A stretch of DNA of 64,000 nt, from the NCBI GenBank assembly GCA_030067835.1, contig CP092441.1, forward strand, positions 1,860,001 to 1,924,000, written 5' to 3'. The DNA comes from Chakrabartyella piscis (GTDB taxonomy: Bacteria > Bacillota > Clostridia > Lachnospirales > Anaerotignaceae). The notes beneath the pieces were generated by a model. It had not been told where the DNA came from and ran no database searches. It saw nothing but the letters and a program-made list of their open reading frames with translations. Every line of letters begins with the position of its first letter. Within the stretch, counting starts at the first letter, position 1. The translations under genes and the position numbers were made by a program. This document shows, one piece after another, positions 24,236 to 32,170 of this stretch.

Positions 24236-24308
24236 AGCTGATAACGGGAATCGAACCCGTGACCTCCACCTTACCAAGGTGACGCTCTACCGACTGAGCC
24301 ATATCAGC
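24236..24308 (-). tRNA. tRNA-Thr (anticodon GGT)
   Basis: A 73-nt cloverleaf on the minus strand: acceptor GCTGATA/TATCAGC, D-arm GCTC...GAGC, anticodon loop TTGGTAA, T-arm with GGTTCGATTCC. CCA is not encoded (the 3' end reads T-TCA). It follows sigH and is the likely attB of the prophage, whose integrase abuts its 3' end. Confidence 0.95.
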
Positions 24309-24348
24309 AAGGAACAAAAGATTTTCTTTTGTCAGCCTATATATATTA

Positions 24349-25041
24349 TCACGTGAACTCCGTTTCGTCAAGATTTTTTTCCAATAAACTTTTTTCAAGT
24401 TTTTTCTTCACTCTTTGCAACGCATTGTCAATGGATTTTTCTGTTTTATCCAAGAGATTTCCTATTTCCAAATAGCTTCTTCCCTGCAAATATAGTGCCA
24501 ACACCTTTGTTTCAAACGCACTCAATGTTTCTTGCATTTTTTTCTCCAATTGGGCTTTGCTTTCTTGTCCAATGAACATTGCTTCTGGGTTCAAAAACTC
24601 CCCTTCTTCCAACAAATCCAAATAGGTTTGCTCTGATTCATCCTCAAAAACAGGTCTATTCAATGAAACATAGGAATTGAGTGGTTGATGTTTTTGTCTG
24701 GTTGCTGACTTGATGGCTGTAATCATCTGACGGTTCACACAAAGTTCTGCAAACCCACGAAAAGATGCATTTTTTTCAGGGTCAAAATCACGAATCGCTT
24801 TAAACAAGCCAATCATACCTTCCTGCACAATATCCTCATTGTCGCCACCCACCAAAAAATAAGCACGTGATCTGGATTTCACCAATGGTTTGAATTTATC
24901 TATCAAAAATTCCTCTACTCTTGGTTTGCCTGATTGGGCAATTGCAACCAATTCTTCATCAGCCAAAGTGGTATAGGTGCGTTCTTTTGCTGCATTGACT
25001 GCTTTTGGCAAGGGTTTGCTATCCAATATGAAATTTGTCAT
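24349..25041 (-). CDS. sigH: RNA polymerase sigma-H factor
   Basis: A 230-aa sigma-70 family factor for early sporulation and post-exponential genes. Region 2 (LVKSRSRAYFLVGGDNEDIV, QEGMIGLFKAIRDFD) and the region 4 helix-turn-helix (SYLEIGNLLDKTEKSIDNAL) match SigH closely. The ATG at 25041 overlaps the stop of the upstream gene (ATGA), so I prefer it to a start nine codons earlier. The gene order yacP-sigH is conserved in Firmicutes; the expected downstream rpmG-secE-nusG genes are displaced beyond the prophage. Confidence 0.93.
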   Translation of the reverse strand: MTNFILDSKPLPKAVNAAKERTYTTLADEELVAIAQSGKPRVEEFLIDKFKPLVKSRSRAYFLVGGDNEDIVQEGMIGLFKAIRDFDPEKNASFRGFAELCVNRQMITAIKSATRQKHQPLNSYVSLNRPVFEDESEQTYLDLLEEGEFLNPEAMFIGQESKAQLEKKMQETLSAFETKVLALYLQGRSYLEIGNLLDKTEKSIDNALQRVKKKLEKSLLEKNLDETEFT

Positions 25042-25562
25042 TTCGTTCTCCGCAACGCTTCTATCCATTCCAACGCCTCCTGATCCAAGTGGTCTGCCAG
25101 CATATTGTTCTTTGGTGGTCTATTTTCAATAAATTTTTCACGTATCATTTTTTCTTCCACACGCACTTCCAATTGCAACTCACGTGCAGTCATACGCAAA
25201 GCATCTTGACCAGAAATAATCAATTGTTCCAAACCATCACCAGTTGCCACACGCACACGATAATGTTTTGGCAAAGAAGTCACCACACGTTCAATATAAT
25301 GATCTGCTGTTTCTGCTTCTTTTGTATATACCACATAGATATTATGGTATGGGTATGCTTTTCCAATACTCCCTTTGACCAAATATCCATCAAACACCAA
25401 AATAATGGTTGTGTTTTTCACACCACGATAATTGGATAAAATATCCATCAATTTCAGTCTAGCACTTTCCAAGCTGACATCTTCCATCAACTCTTTCAGC
25501 TCATCCCAAGCATGGATGATATTATAGCCATCGACCAATAAAAATTCTTTTTGCAAAATCAT
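25038..25562 (-). CDS. YacP/Rae1-family NYN-domain ribonuclease
   Basis: A 174-aa PIN-like endoribonuclease: LLVDGYNIIHAWDELK carries the first catalytic Asp, and ILVFDGY and ATGDGLEQLIISGQDAL the further acidic residues. The B. subtilis homologue Rae1 cleaves mRNA in the ribosomal A site. It lies directly upstream of sigH with a four-base overlap, so the two are translationally coupled. Confidence 0.88.
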   Translation of the reverse strand: MILQKEFLLVDGYNIIHAWDELKELMEDVSLESARLKLMDILSNYRGVKNTTIILVFDGYLVKGSIGKAYPYHNIYVVYTKEAETADHYIERVVTSLPKHYRVRVATGDGLEQLIISGQDALRMTARELQLEVRVEEKMIREKFIENRPPKNNMLADHLDQEALEWIEALRRTK

Positions 25563-26065
25563 CCCTCCTTAGGTCATATGGAATAAGTATACCACGATTT
25601 CATGAGAAAAGCAATGAAAAGCCCAGTTATTATAGAGCCCAATTTGGTGATACATGGTTGGGTAATACAAAAAACCCCAATGAAAGATAACGGGACTTGG
25701 TTTTTATACAAGATTATTTATATTTTATGTAGTACCACTAAATACAAATGTGCCACACCTATAGGACTGGACTCACTGCCAAAGATACGGTGGTCACACG
25801 TAGTGTGATTTTGCTTGCAAAATGATATCCCTTGCTCCTGCCATTATGAACAGGCACAAAACACAAGTATACAGTTGTAGGAACGATTCACGAATCGACC
25901 GAAAACCAAAGATTCTTCGTCGCTCTACTCCTCTGAATGACAGTGCGTTGGCGTATGTTTGTAGGGGATGGCGTCCCCGACATCCCGTCATAAACAGCCA
26001 CTACACAAAATAAATATTTTACATAACAAACGGAGAATTTTATTATCTTTCATGTAAGCATAAAA
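25563..26065. repeat. Intergenic stretch with dispersed repeats
   Basis: No gene is seen. 25766-25830 (TGGACTCACTGCCAAAGATA ... TTTTGCTTGCAAAATGAT) matches a segment at 60969-61025. 25876-26005 (GATTCACGAATCGACCG, then a GATTCTTCGTCG...GAATGACAG palindrome, then TGTAGGGGATGGCGTCCCCG) matches 49351-49475 at high identity. These are pieces of the mosaic repeat family found at 45.7, 49.3 and 60.3 kb. Confidence 0.7.
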
Positions 26066-26092
26066 ATAAGGCGAAAAATCTCCGCCTTATCA
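26066..26092 (-). terminator. Terminator after 39-aa Cys-rich gene
   Basis: On the minus strand ATAAGGCG pairs with CGCCTTAT around GAGATTTTT and is followed by T residues. Confidence 0.75.
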
Positions 26093-26105
26093 CCGAAATA
26101 CTATC

Positions 26106-26225
26106 TTATGTACGTTCTCTAAACTGCCCACATGTACATAATTTATCATTTTTAATTTCACCAGTTATGATACATTTTCGAAATTGCCAATATACACATC
26201 TACCACATCTTTCTTGGTGATTCAT
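26106..26225 (-). CDS. Small Cys-rich protein (39 aa)
   Basis: The ATG at 26225 is preceded by GGAGGAAATATAATT and the frame ends at TAA 26106. The peptide starts MNHQERCGRCVYWQFRKCII and has five Cys (CGRC, C, CTC), a pattern able to bind zinc. It is divergent from the XRE regulator at 26386 and has its own terminator, so it looks like a genuine small gene. No function is known. Confidence 0.6.
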   Translation of the reverse strand: MNHQERCGRCVYWQFRKCIITGEIKNDKLCTCGQFRERT

Positions 26226-26385
26226 AATTATATTTCCTCCATATTAAACATCAAGTTTTTCACATTGTTCCACCACATTTTTCGCATTTACTTTCCAAAA
26301 CTTTCAATTTGTCAATTATAAATATCATTTTGATAATGTAATATCTTGTGGATAACTGTATCATAATAACAAATTGGGAGGTGAT

Positions 26386-26679
26386 ATGATGATTTCTGAT
26401 AAAATAGTATTTTTAAGAGAACAGCACAATATGACGCAAGCATCTTTGGCAAAAACTTTAGGTATCACCCGTTCCAGTGTCAATGCTTGGGAAATGGGTA
26501 TTTCTGTTCCATCTACACAATATATTGTAGAACTTTCAACATTGTTTGGTATTTCAACTGACTACCTGTTGGATATATCTAAAACAGTTACAATGGATGT
26601 ATCTGGATTAAATAATGAAGATATCGAAATCTTATATATATTAAAAGAACATCTAAAAAAAAATAAAACTACGGATTAG
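26386..26679 (+). CDS. XRE-family helix-turn-helix regulator
   Basis: A 97-aa protein from the ATG at 26386, which follows GGGAGGTGAT; a TTG four codons earlier overlaps the binding site and is rejected. The helix-turn-helix is NMTQASLAKTLGITRSSVNA WEMG, followed by YIVELSTLFGISTDYLLDIS. The C-terminal 30 residues (NNEDIEILYILKEHLKKN) may mediate dimerisation. It is divergent from the small Cys-rich gene and may regulate it. Confidence 0.85.
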   Translation: MMISDKIVFLREQHNMTQASLAKTLGITRSSVNAWEMGISVPSTQYIVELSTLFGISTDYLLDISKTVTMDVSGLNNEDIEILYILKEHLKKNKTTD

Positions 26680-26728
26680 GGGAGCATGGCTAAGCCTATT
26701 TTTCAGTTAATTTCAGCACACAAAAATA

Positions 26729-26751
26729 AGATGAGAATTACATTCTCATCT
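26729..26751. repeat. Left 23-bp hairpin duplication flanking IS1182 copy 1
   Basis: A perfect palindrome (AGATGAGAAT, TAC, ATTCTCATCT) directly abuts the IS left end and is repeated exactly at 28236-28258. With the outer A-T pairs it is the intrinsic terminator of the aromatic operon. Confidence 0.92.
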
Positions 26752-28170
26752 CAGACTGTCAAAGAACCCTATTCCGCACCTTGGAATAGGGTTCTTTCGT
26801 ATAAATAACGCATATTCTACAAACAACATATACTGCTTACTACTCCATGTTGCCAGTTTTTTTAAGTTCATTGCAGCGAATTTAAGCTTCACCCATTTTG
26901 AAACCTGAGCCAAGCCTTTATGATATGTATATCGCATTGCGTGCTTCTCCTTTGCGTCTGCAAAAACCCGTTCTATGGTTTGGCTCCTCAACGCATAGGT
27001 GTCTTTTCCTAATGGAGAATGCCGCACATCCTCTGCCTTTTCTAAATATTTCCACCAGATGTGCTTGGTGACTACCTTTCTGTGGTCTTTGCTTTCGGTA
27101 CACCTTGAAAGATTTTCACATTTTTCGCAAATATAACTGTAACTTTTAAATTCTCTATAGCCATCTCGATTGGTGGTTGTATATGGTAAAACGTGATATT
27201 CTGGGCAAATGATGCAGTTGTAGTATTCATCAAAAACATACTCATACCATGGTGAATTTCCTTTTTTCGTCACTGGTCTTTTGTAAGGCAAAGAGGGTAT
27301 TCTTCCATCATCAAATATTTGCTTGCAAATCCATGGGGTTTTGTATCCTGCATCAGCTGTAATCACTTGTATTTCTGGATATTTTTCTGTCACTTTATGA
27401 TAAACCTCATCAAATACAACACTATCATGGATGTTTCCAGGTGTTACAACGGTTTCTAATACAAAGTTATTTTTATCGCAAACGGTATGTGCACCATATG
27501 CAAAGCACTTTTTATGTTCGCCCTTATGGAACAAACCGCTGTCTGGATCTGTTGTAGAAGTGGTGATTGTTTTTGTTCTTGGAGGGTCATTTTTATCATC
27601 AAAAGGCTTTTTTCCATTATCTTCTCTGTCTTTATTGATTTCTTCAAAAAGTTGCTTTTCATACTTTTTAGCTGCAACAGGTATTTCTTTTTTGATGTTT
27701 TTCTTTAAATTTGCATTTGCCTTGATATGCGTTGCATCTATAAACACAACTTCTGGACGCAAATATCCTTTTTTCTCAACTTCACCTAAAATCCAAGCGA
27801 AAATTTTTTCTACCACTGTTTCTTTAAATCTATTGTTGAAGTTATAACTAATGGTAGCAAAGTGCGGAATACTATCATTGAGGGTATAGCCCAAAAACCA
27901 GCGATAGGCAATATTCATTTCAATTTCTTTTACCGTTTGGCGTAAAGAGCGAATTCCATACAAATGTTGGATAAACACCATTTTAAAGAGAACAACAGGG
28001 TCAACGCTAGGTCTGCCGTTGTTTGAGCAGTACAAATCTTCCACAAATGAATAAATTTCATTAAAATCTACGGCTTTATCTATTTTTCTTAATAAATGAT
28101 TTTCTGGAACGAGCATATCTATGTTTATGATTTCTACTGATGTTCTTTTGATTTCTTCTTTACTCAACAT
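26746..28170 (-). CDS. IS1182-family transposase, copy 1
   Basis: A 474-aa DDE transposase (VPENHLLRKIDKAVDFNEIY, NGRPSVDPVVLFKMVFIQHL) typical of IS1182. Likely catalytic residues: Asp in VVFIDATHIKAN, Asp in VITADAGYKT and Glu in SQTIERVFADAKEKH. The IS itself has no stop codon: the frame crosses the end at 26752 and stops two codons later on TGA within the duplicated hairpin. GAGGTGATGACAA precedes the start. This copy keeps the Arg after the putative catalytic Glu, unlike copy 2. Confidence 0.92.
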   Translation of the reverse strand: MLSKEEIKRTSVEIINIDMLVPENHLLRKIDKAVDFNEIYSFVEDLYCSNNGRPSVDPVVLFKMVFIQHLYGIRSLRQTVKEIEMNIAYRWFLGYTLNDSIPHFATISYNFNNRFKETVVEKIFAWILGEVEKKGYLRPEVVFIDATHIKANANLKKNIKKEIPVAAKKYEKQLFEEINKDREDNGKKPFDDKNDPPRTKTITTSTTDPDSGLFHKGEHKKCFAYGAHTVCDKNNFVLETVVTPGNIHDSVVFDEVYHKVTEKYPEIQVITADAGYKTPWICKQIFDDGRIPSLPYKRPVTKKGNSPWYEYVFDEYYNCIICPEYHVLPYTTTNRDGYREFKSYSYICEKCENLSRCTESKDHRKVVTKHIWWKYLEKAEDVRHSPLGKDTYALRSQTIERVFADAKEKHAMRYTYHKGLAQVSKWVKLKFAAMNLKKLATWSSKQYMLFVEYALFIRKNPIPRCGIGFFDSLR

Positions 28171-28235
28171 TTGTCATCACCTCAACCTCATTATACCAAA
28201 AAAAGCCAGCTTATGCTGACTTTTTTGACAGTCTG
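26752..28235 (-). mobile_element. IS1182-family insertion sequence, copy 1 (1484 bp)
   Basis: The terminal inverted repeats begin CAGACTGTCAAA at both ends. Inside the right end a GTCAGC-ATAA-GCTGGC hairpin flanked by T and A runs (28197-28225) would shield the transposase gene from outside transcription. Compared with the copy at 56740 I see about four base differences over 1484 bp, so transposition was recent. It is inserted in the terminator of the aro operon with a 23-bp duplication. Confidence 0.93.
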
Positions 28236-28258
28236 AGATGAGAATTACATTCTCATCT
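28236..28258 (-). terminator. Right hairpin duplication; terminator of the aromatic operon
   Basis: The same 23-bp palindrome lies 16 bases past the aminotransferase stop, and outer bases extend the stem to about 13 bp. The downstream T-rich tract of the original terminator now lies beyond the IS next to the left copy, so termination here may depend on the IS end sequence. Confidence 0.7.
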
Positions 28259-28274
28259 TATCTATTTTTATATT

Positions 28275-29462
28275 TTATTTTTGGTATGATTCTGCCAAAG
28301 CTTTCCACATTGGCAAAGATCTTCCAATCATTTCATGGGATACACAATATGCGACACGCACATAGCCACCACAACCAAATGTTTCACCTGGAATTACAAC
28401 CAAACCGAATTCTTTGGCTTTTTCAGAAAATGCAAAGGTATCTTCTTCCATAGCTTTGACAAAGAGATAGAAAGCACCTTCTGGTTTTGCACATGTGAAT
28501 CCATATTCTTGCAATGCATTGTACAATAATTCTCTATTGCGATTGTAGAATTCCACATCAATAATGGTTTCGCAACACTGACCCACCACCATTTGTTGCA
28601 AAGCTGGTGCATTGATGAAGCCCAAAATACGATTTGCAGTACTCAAACCTTCTATGATTTGTGCAAAGTCTTCCACTTCTGATGGAACTGTCAAATAGCC
28701 AATGCGATCTCCTGGAAGTGACAAGGATTTGGAATAGGAATATGCCACAATTGTATTTTTGTATAGTTTTGGAATGTATGGCACCACAGCACCATCAAAG
28801 ACCAATTCTCTATATGGTTCATCAGAAATTAAGTAGACGGCTCTGCCCAGTTCTGCTTCTTTTTCTTCCAAAAGTCTTGCAATTTCTTTCAGAACATCTT
28901 CACCATAGACAACACCTGTAGGATTGTTTGGATTGTTGATGATGATAGCCTTTGTTTTTTCTGTGATGGCAGCACGCACTGCATCCACATCAGGTAAAAA
29001 GCTAGGTGGATTTGGAGGCAATTCCACCAATGTACCACCATGGTTTTCTACATAAGGTAAATAATCACCGAAATATGGTGAAAAGGTAATGACTTCATCG
29101 CCAATATCAATGATGGTTTTTAGAAATGCATTCATACCACCAGCAGCACCTGTTGTCATAACAATGTTAGCACCTGTATATTCTTCGCCAAAGCGTTTGT
29201 TCAAGCTTTTGGCAACCGCTTCCCTAACAGAAGGCATACCTGCTGGATTTGTGTAGCTATGTATCAACAAAGAATCTGTATTTTGCAAAATGGAAATTGC
29301 AGTTTCGTTGACACCATCTGGTGCTTTCATATTTGGATTGCCAATGGTGAAATCAAATACATTTTCATCGCCCATTTTTGCACGTAGAATATTTGCTGCT
29401 GTAAACAAGGATGCCATCCCTGCATTTTGATCCATAATTCGTTTCATTTTATTTGAAATCAT
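28275..29462 (-). CDS. Class I PLP aminotransferase of the aromatic operon
   Basis: A 395-aa fold-type I aminotransferase with pyridoxal phosphate lysine Lys245 (YSYSKSLSLPGDRIGY), Asp214 (SDEPYREL) and Asn180 (NNPNNPTG). It belongs to the aspartate/aromatic aminotransferase group. As the last gene of an operon that makes prephenate, phenylpyruvate and 4-hydroxyphenylpyruvate it most likely performs the final transamination to Phe and Tyr. Aspartate aminotransferase activity cannot be excluded. Confidence 0.85.
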   Translation of the reverse strand: MISNKMKRIMDQNAGMASLFTAANILRAKMGDENVFDFTIGNPNMKAPDGVNETAISILQNTDSLLIHSYTNPAGMPSVREAVAKSLNKRFGEEYTGANIVMTTGAAGGMNAFLKTIIDIGDEVITFSPYFGDYLPYVENHGGTLVELPPNPPSFLPDVDAVRAAITEKTKAIIINNPNNPTGVVYGEDVLKEIARLLEEKEAELGRAVYLISDEPYRELVFDGAVVPYIPKLYKNTIVAYSYSKSLSLPGDRIGYLTVPSEVEDFAQIIEGLSTANRILGFINAPALQQMVVGQCCETIIDVEFYNRNRELLYNALQEYGFTCAKPEGAFYLFVKAMEEDTFAFSEKAKEFGLVVIPGETFGCGGYVRVAYCVSHEMIGRSLPMWKALAESYQK

Positions 29463-29470
29463 GAAAATAC

Positions 29471-29911
29471 CTATTTTTTGCTATATTCTGCCAAAAGAAA
29501 CAGCATTGCTTCTTGGTAGCCAGCAAACCCCTTCCCCATAATGGTTTTGACACATGCTTTTCCTGCATATGACACCTGTCTAAAATCTTCTCTTTGGCTA
29601 ACATCTGAAATATGCACCTCAACTGTCGGCAAGTTGACTGCTTTCAGTGCATCCAAAATGGCAACACTGGTATGTGTATATGCTGCTGGATTGATGATGA
29701 TACCTTCTGTACCATCGAAGAATGCACCTTGGATTGTATCCACAATTGCACCTTCGTGGTTGGATTGAAATAGCGTCAAATCCACATCATGTTCCTTTGC
29801 AGTTGTTTCCAATAGTGCAGTCAAATCGGCATATGTTTCTGCACCATATATATTCTTTTCACGGATTCCCAGCATATTGATATTGGGCCCATTGATGACT
29901 AGAATTTTCAT
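29471..29911 (-). CDS. aroQ: 3-dehydroquinate dehydratase, type II
   Basis: A 146-aa enzyme converting 3-dehydroquinate to 3-dehydroshikimate. The type II signature is clear: NGPNINMLGIRE, catalytic Tyr22 (NIYGAETY), FQSNHEGAIVD, NPAAYTHTSVAI, His100 in EVHISD and Arg111. It lies between pheA (11 bases) and the aminotransferase (8 bases). Confidence 0.96.
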   Translation of the reverse strand: MKILVINGPNINMLGIREKNIYGAETYADLTALLETTAKEHDVDLTLFQSNHEGAIVDTIQGAFFDGTEGIIINPAAYTHTSVAILDALKAVNLPTVEVHISDVSQREDFRQVSYAGKACVKTIMGKGFAGYQEAMLFLLAEYSKK

Positions 29912-29922
29912 ATAATCCCACC

Positions 29923-31062
29923 TTAACCTTCGCTATAGCAACCGAGGAATTCCATCTTATCTGCTGAAAATTCCATTTCTTTGAGCAAAGTCAGCACTGT
30001 ATCAGAGAATACAGACGCATCGATATCGAAATAGAAACGGAATTCGAAATCTCTACCACCAATGGGTCTACTTTCCAATTTGCAAAGATTCAAGTTATGG
30101 GATGCAATTTTACCAAGCATTTCATACAAAGCACCTGGTTTATGTGCCAATGTCATAATCAAGCTAATTTTGTTTGCACCAGCATAGATTTCCATATTTT
30201 TTGCAATACAAATGAAACGTGTTTGGTTGCTGACGCTATTTTGTACTGCTTCTTGCAAAATATCCATACCATACAATTTTGCACAGCCTGTAGAAGAAAT
30301 TGCTGCAATATCATCACGATCAGATTCAGAAACATATTTTGCTGCTGCTGCTGTATTTGCAAACACAGTCACCTTTGCATTTGGGAAACTTTTCAGGAAT
30401 TCGCTACATTGACGCAATGCTTGTTCATGGGAAATGATTTCTTTGATATCAGATCTTTTGACACCTTTTTTCACCACCAACGCATGATTTACATTGAGTT
30501 TCAAGCTTTTTACAATATAGAATTTATGGCTTGCCATCAAGTCATATACTTCCAAGACAGAACCTGCACTGCTGTTTTCAATGGGCAATACACCATATTG
30601 ACAAAGACCCTTTTCCACTGCATTGAACACACCTTCAAATGTGCCAAAGTGCATTGCATTCGCCATAGGGAATAATTTATCACAAGCTCTTTCTGCATAG
30701 GAACCTTCCACCCCTTGACAAGCAACTGTTGCTTTTCTTGGGAATAGCATCTTCATATCTGCAATGCTCTCCTTGATATCTGTAGTGAGTTCTGTGTCAT
30801 TGATGAGGATACCAGCTTGGTGGCTTTTGCTCACTTCAAACAAAGTGCGATACAAACGATTTGCATACATTTCAAACTCTTCACCAGCCATATCCATAAT
30901 GCGATTCATAACATCTTTTTCACGTCGCATATCGGAAATGGGAATGCCTTCTTTGGATTTTTGTTCTGCAATTTCAGATGCAATTTTCATACGCTCCACA
31001 AACAATTCCACCAAAGCACTATCTACATCATTCATTTGTCCTCTTAATTTGTCCAAACTCAT
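29923..31062 (-). CDS. pheA: Bifunctional chorismate mutase / prephenate dehydratase
   Basis: A 379-aa protein with an N-terminal AroQ-type chorismate mutase (LDKLRGQMNDVDSALVELFV, about 1-90), a prephenate dehydratase domain (ATVACQGVEGSYAERACDKL; QTRFICIAK holds the TRF motif) and a C-terminal ACT domain with the ESRP motif (NLCKLESRPIGGRDFEFRFY) that binds Phe for feedback inhibition. It converts chorismate to phenylpyruvate. Confidence 0.95.
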   Translation of the reverse strand: MSLDKLRGQMNDVDSALVELFVERMKIASEIAEQKSKEGIPISDMRREKDVMNRIMDMAGEEFEMYANRLYRTLFEVSKSHQAGILINDTELTTDIKESIADMKMLFPRKATVACQGVEGSYAERACDKLFPMANAMHFGTFEGVFNAVEKGLCQYGVLPIENSSAGSVLEVYDLMASHKFYIVKSLKLNVNHALVVKKGVKRSDIKEIISHEQALRQCSEFLKSFPNAKVTVFANTAAAAKYVSESDRDDIAAISSTGCAKLYGMDILQEAVQNSVSNQTRFICIAKNMEIYAGANKISLIMTLAHKPGALYEMLGKIASHNLNLCKLESRPIGGRDFEFRFYFDIDASVFSDTVLTLLKEMEFSADKMEFLGCYSEG

Positions 31063-31078
31063 TGTTATTTCCTCCTAA

Positions 31079-32170
31079 TCACATACCCCTATTTGCCATA
31101 CAGTACAAATCCAATAAACCAATTGCAACTGCCGCTTCTACACACGGCACTGCTCTTGGTACAATACAAGGATCGTGTCTACCTTTGACTTCCAATGTTG
31201 TTTTGTTTTTTATTTTCAAATCTATGGTTTCTTGTGCTTTGCTAATGGATGGCGTTGGCTTGAATGCCACACGCACCGTCAATGGCATACCACTGGAAAT
31301 CCCTCCAAGACTACCACCATGATGATTGGTTCTGGTTTTGACTTTTTCATCTTCCATATAAAAAGAATCGTTATTTTCAGAGCCCCAAAATTCTGCTACA
31401 CCAAAGCCTTCACCAAATTCTACACCCTTTACTGCTGGAATTGCAAATAAAATTTGTGACAATTTACTTTCCAATCCATCAAACATCGGTTCTCCAATGC
31501 CAACAGGCAAGCCAATGGTTGCACATTCCACAATACCACCAACAGAATCGCCTTCTGCTCTGGCAGATGCAATTGTCTCTCTCATAGCTTCACCAGCTGC
31601 ATCATCTTGTACTGGAAATTCTTTTTGAATCACTTGCTGCAAATTTTCTTTTGTGATACATATATCATCAAATGGAATATCTTTTTTACCACCAATTGCG
31701 AAAATATGACCACCTGTATGAATGCCACGTCTTTCCAATATTTGCATACACACTGCACCTGCAAAGCAAAGTGGAGCTGTCAAACGTCCTGAGAAATGGC
31801 CTCCACCTCTATAATCTTGGAAACCTTTGTATTTCACTTCTGCTGTGAAATCTGCATGTGCTGGTCTTGGTTTGATTTTCAATTCTGAATAATCTTTGGA
31901 GCGTGTATTTGTATTTTCTATGATAGCACAAATAGGCACACCACATGTTTTTCCTTCAAATAAACCAGAAAGCACACGTACCTGATCTGCTTCTTTTCTA
32001 GGTGTAGAATATGCATTTTTACCTGGTGCTCTACGATCCAAGAATGCTTGTGCCACTTCCAAATCAATAGATTCTCCTACTGGAAGTCCTTCTATGATCA
32101 CACCAATGGCTTCTGAATGTGATTGACCAAAAATGCTGATTTTCACTGCATCACCAATGCTAGATGACAT
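31079..32170 (-). CDS. aroC: Chorismate synthase
   Basis: A 363-aa FMN-dependent enzyme forming chorismate from EPSP. Signatures: IFGQSHSEAIGVIIEGLPVG, PGKNAYSTPRKEADQV, GGGHFSGRLTAPLCFAG and the C-terminal TNHHGGSLGGISSGMPL. It overlaps aroA by 11 bases and precedes pheA by 16. Confidence 0.96.
   Translation of the reverse strand: MSSSIGDAVKISIFGQSHSEAIGVIIEGLPVGESIDLEVAQAFLDRRAPGKNAYSTPRKEADQVRVLSGLFEGKTCGVPICAIIENTNTRSKDYSELKIKPRPAHADFTAEVKYKGFQDYRGGGHFSGRLTAPLCFAGAVCMQILERRGIHTGGHIFAIGGKKDIPFDDICITKENLQQVIQKEFPVQDDAAGEAMRETIASARAEGDSVGGIVECATIGLPVGIGEPMFDGLESKLSQILFAIPAVKGVEFGEGFGVAEFWGSENNDSFYMEDEKVKTRTNHHGGSLGGISSGMPLTVRVAFKPTPSISKAQETIDLKIKNKTTLEVKGRHDPCIVPRAVPCVEAAVAIGLLDLYCMANRGM

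Noticed and set aside
25794-26013. Short open frames on both strands in the repeat region
   Set aside because: They follow palindromic repeats found elsewhere, with no ribosome site and no conserved product.
30097-30675. A 192-codon plus-strand frame opposite pheA
   Set aside because: Composition (many Cys, Phe, His) and lack of a ribosome site mark it as the complement of pheA.
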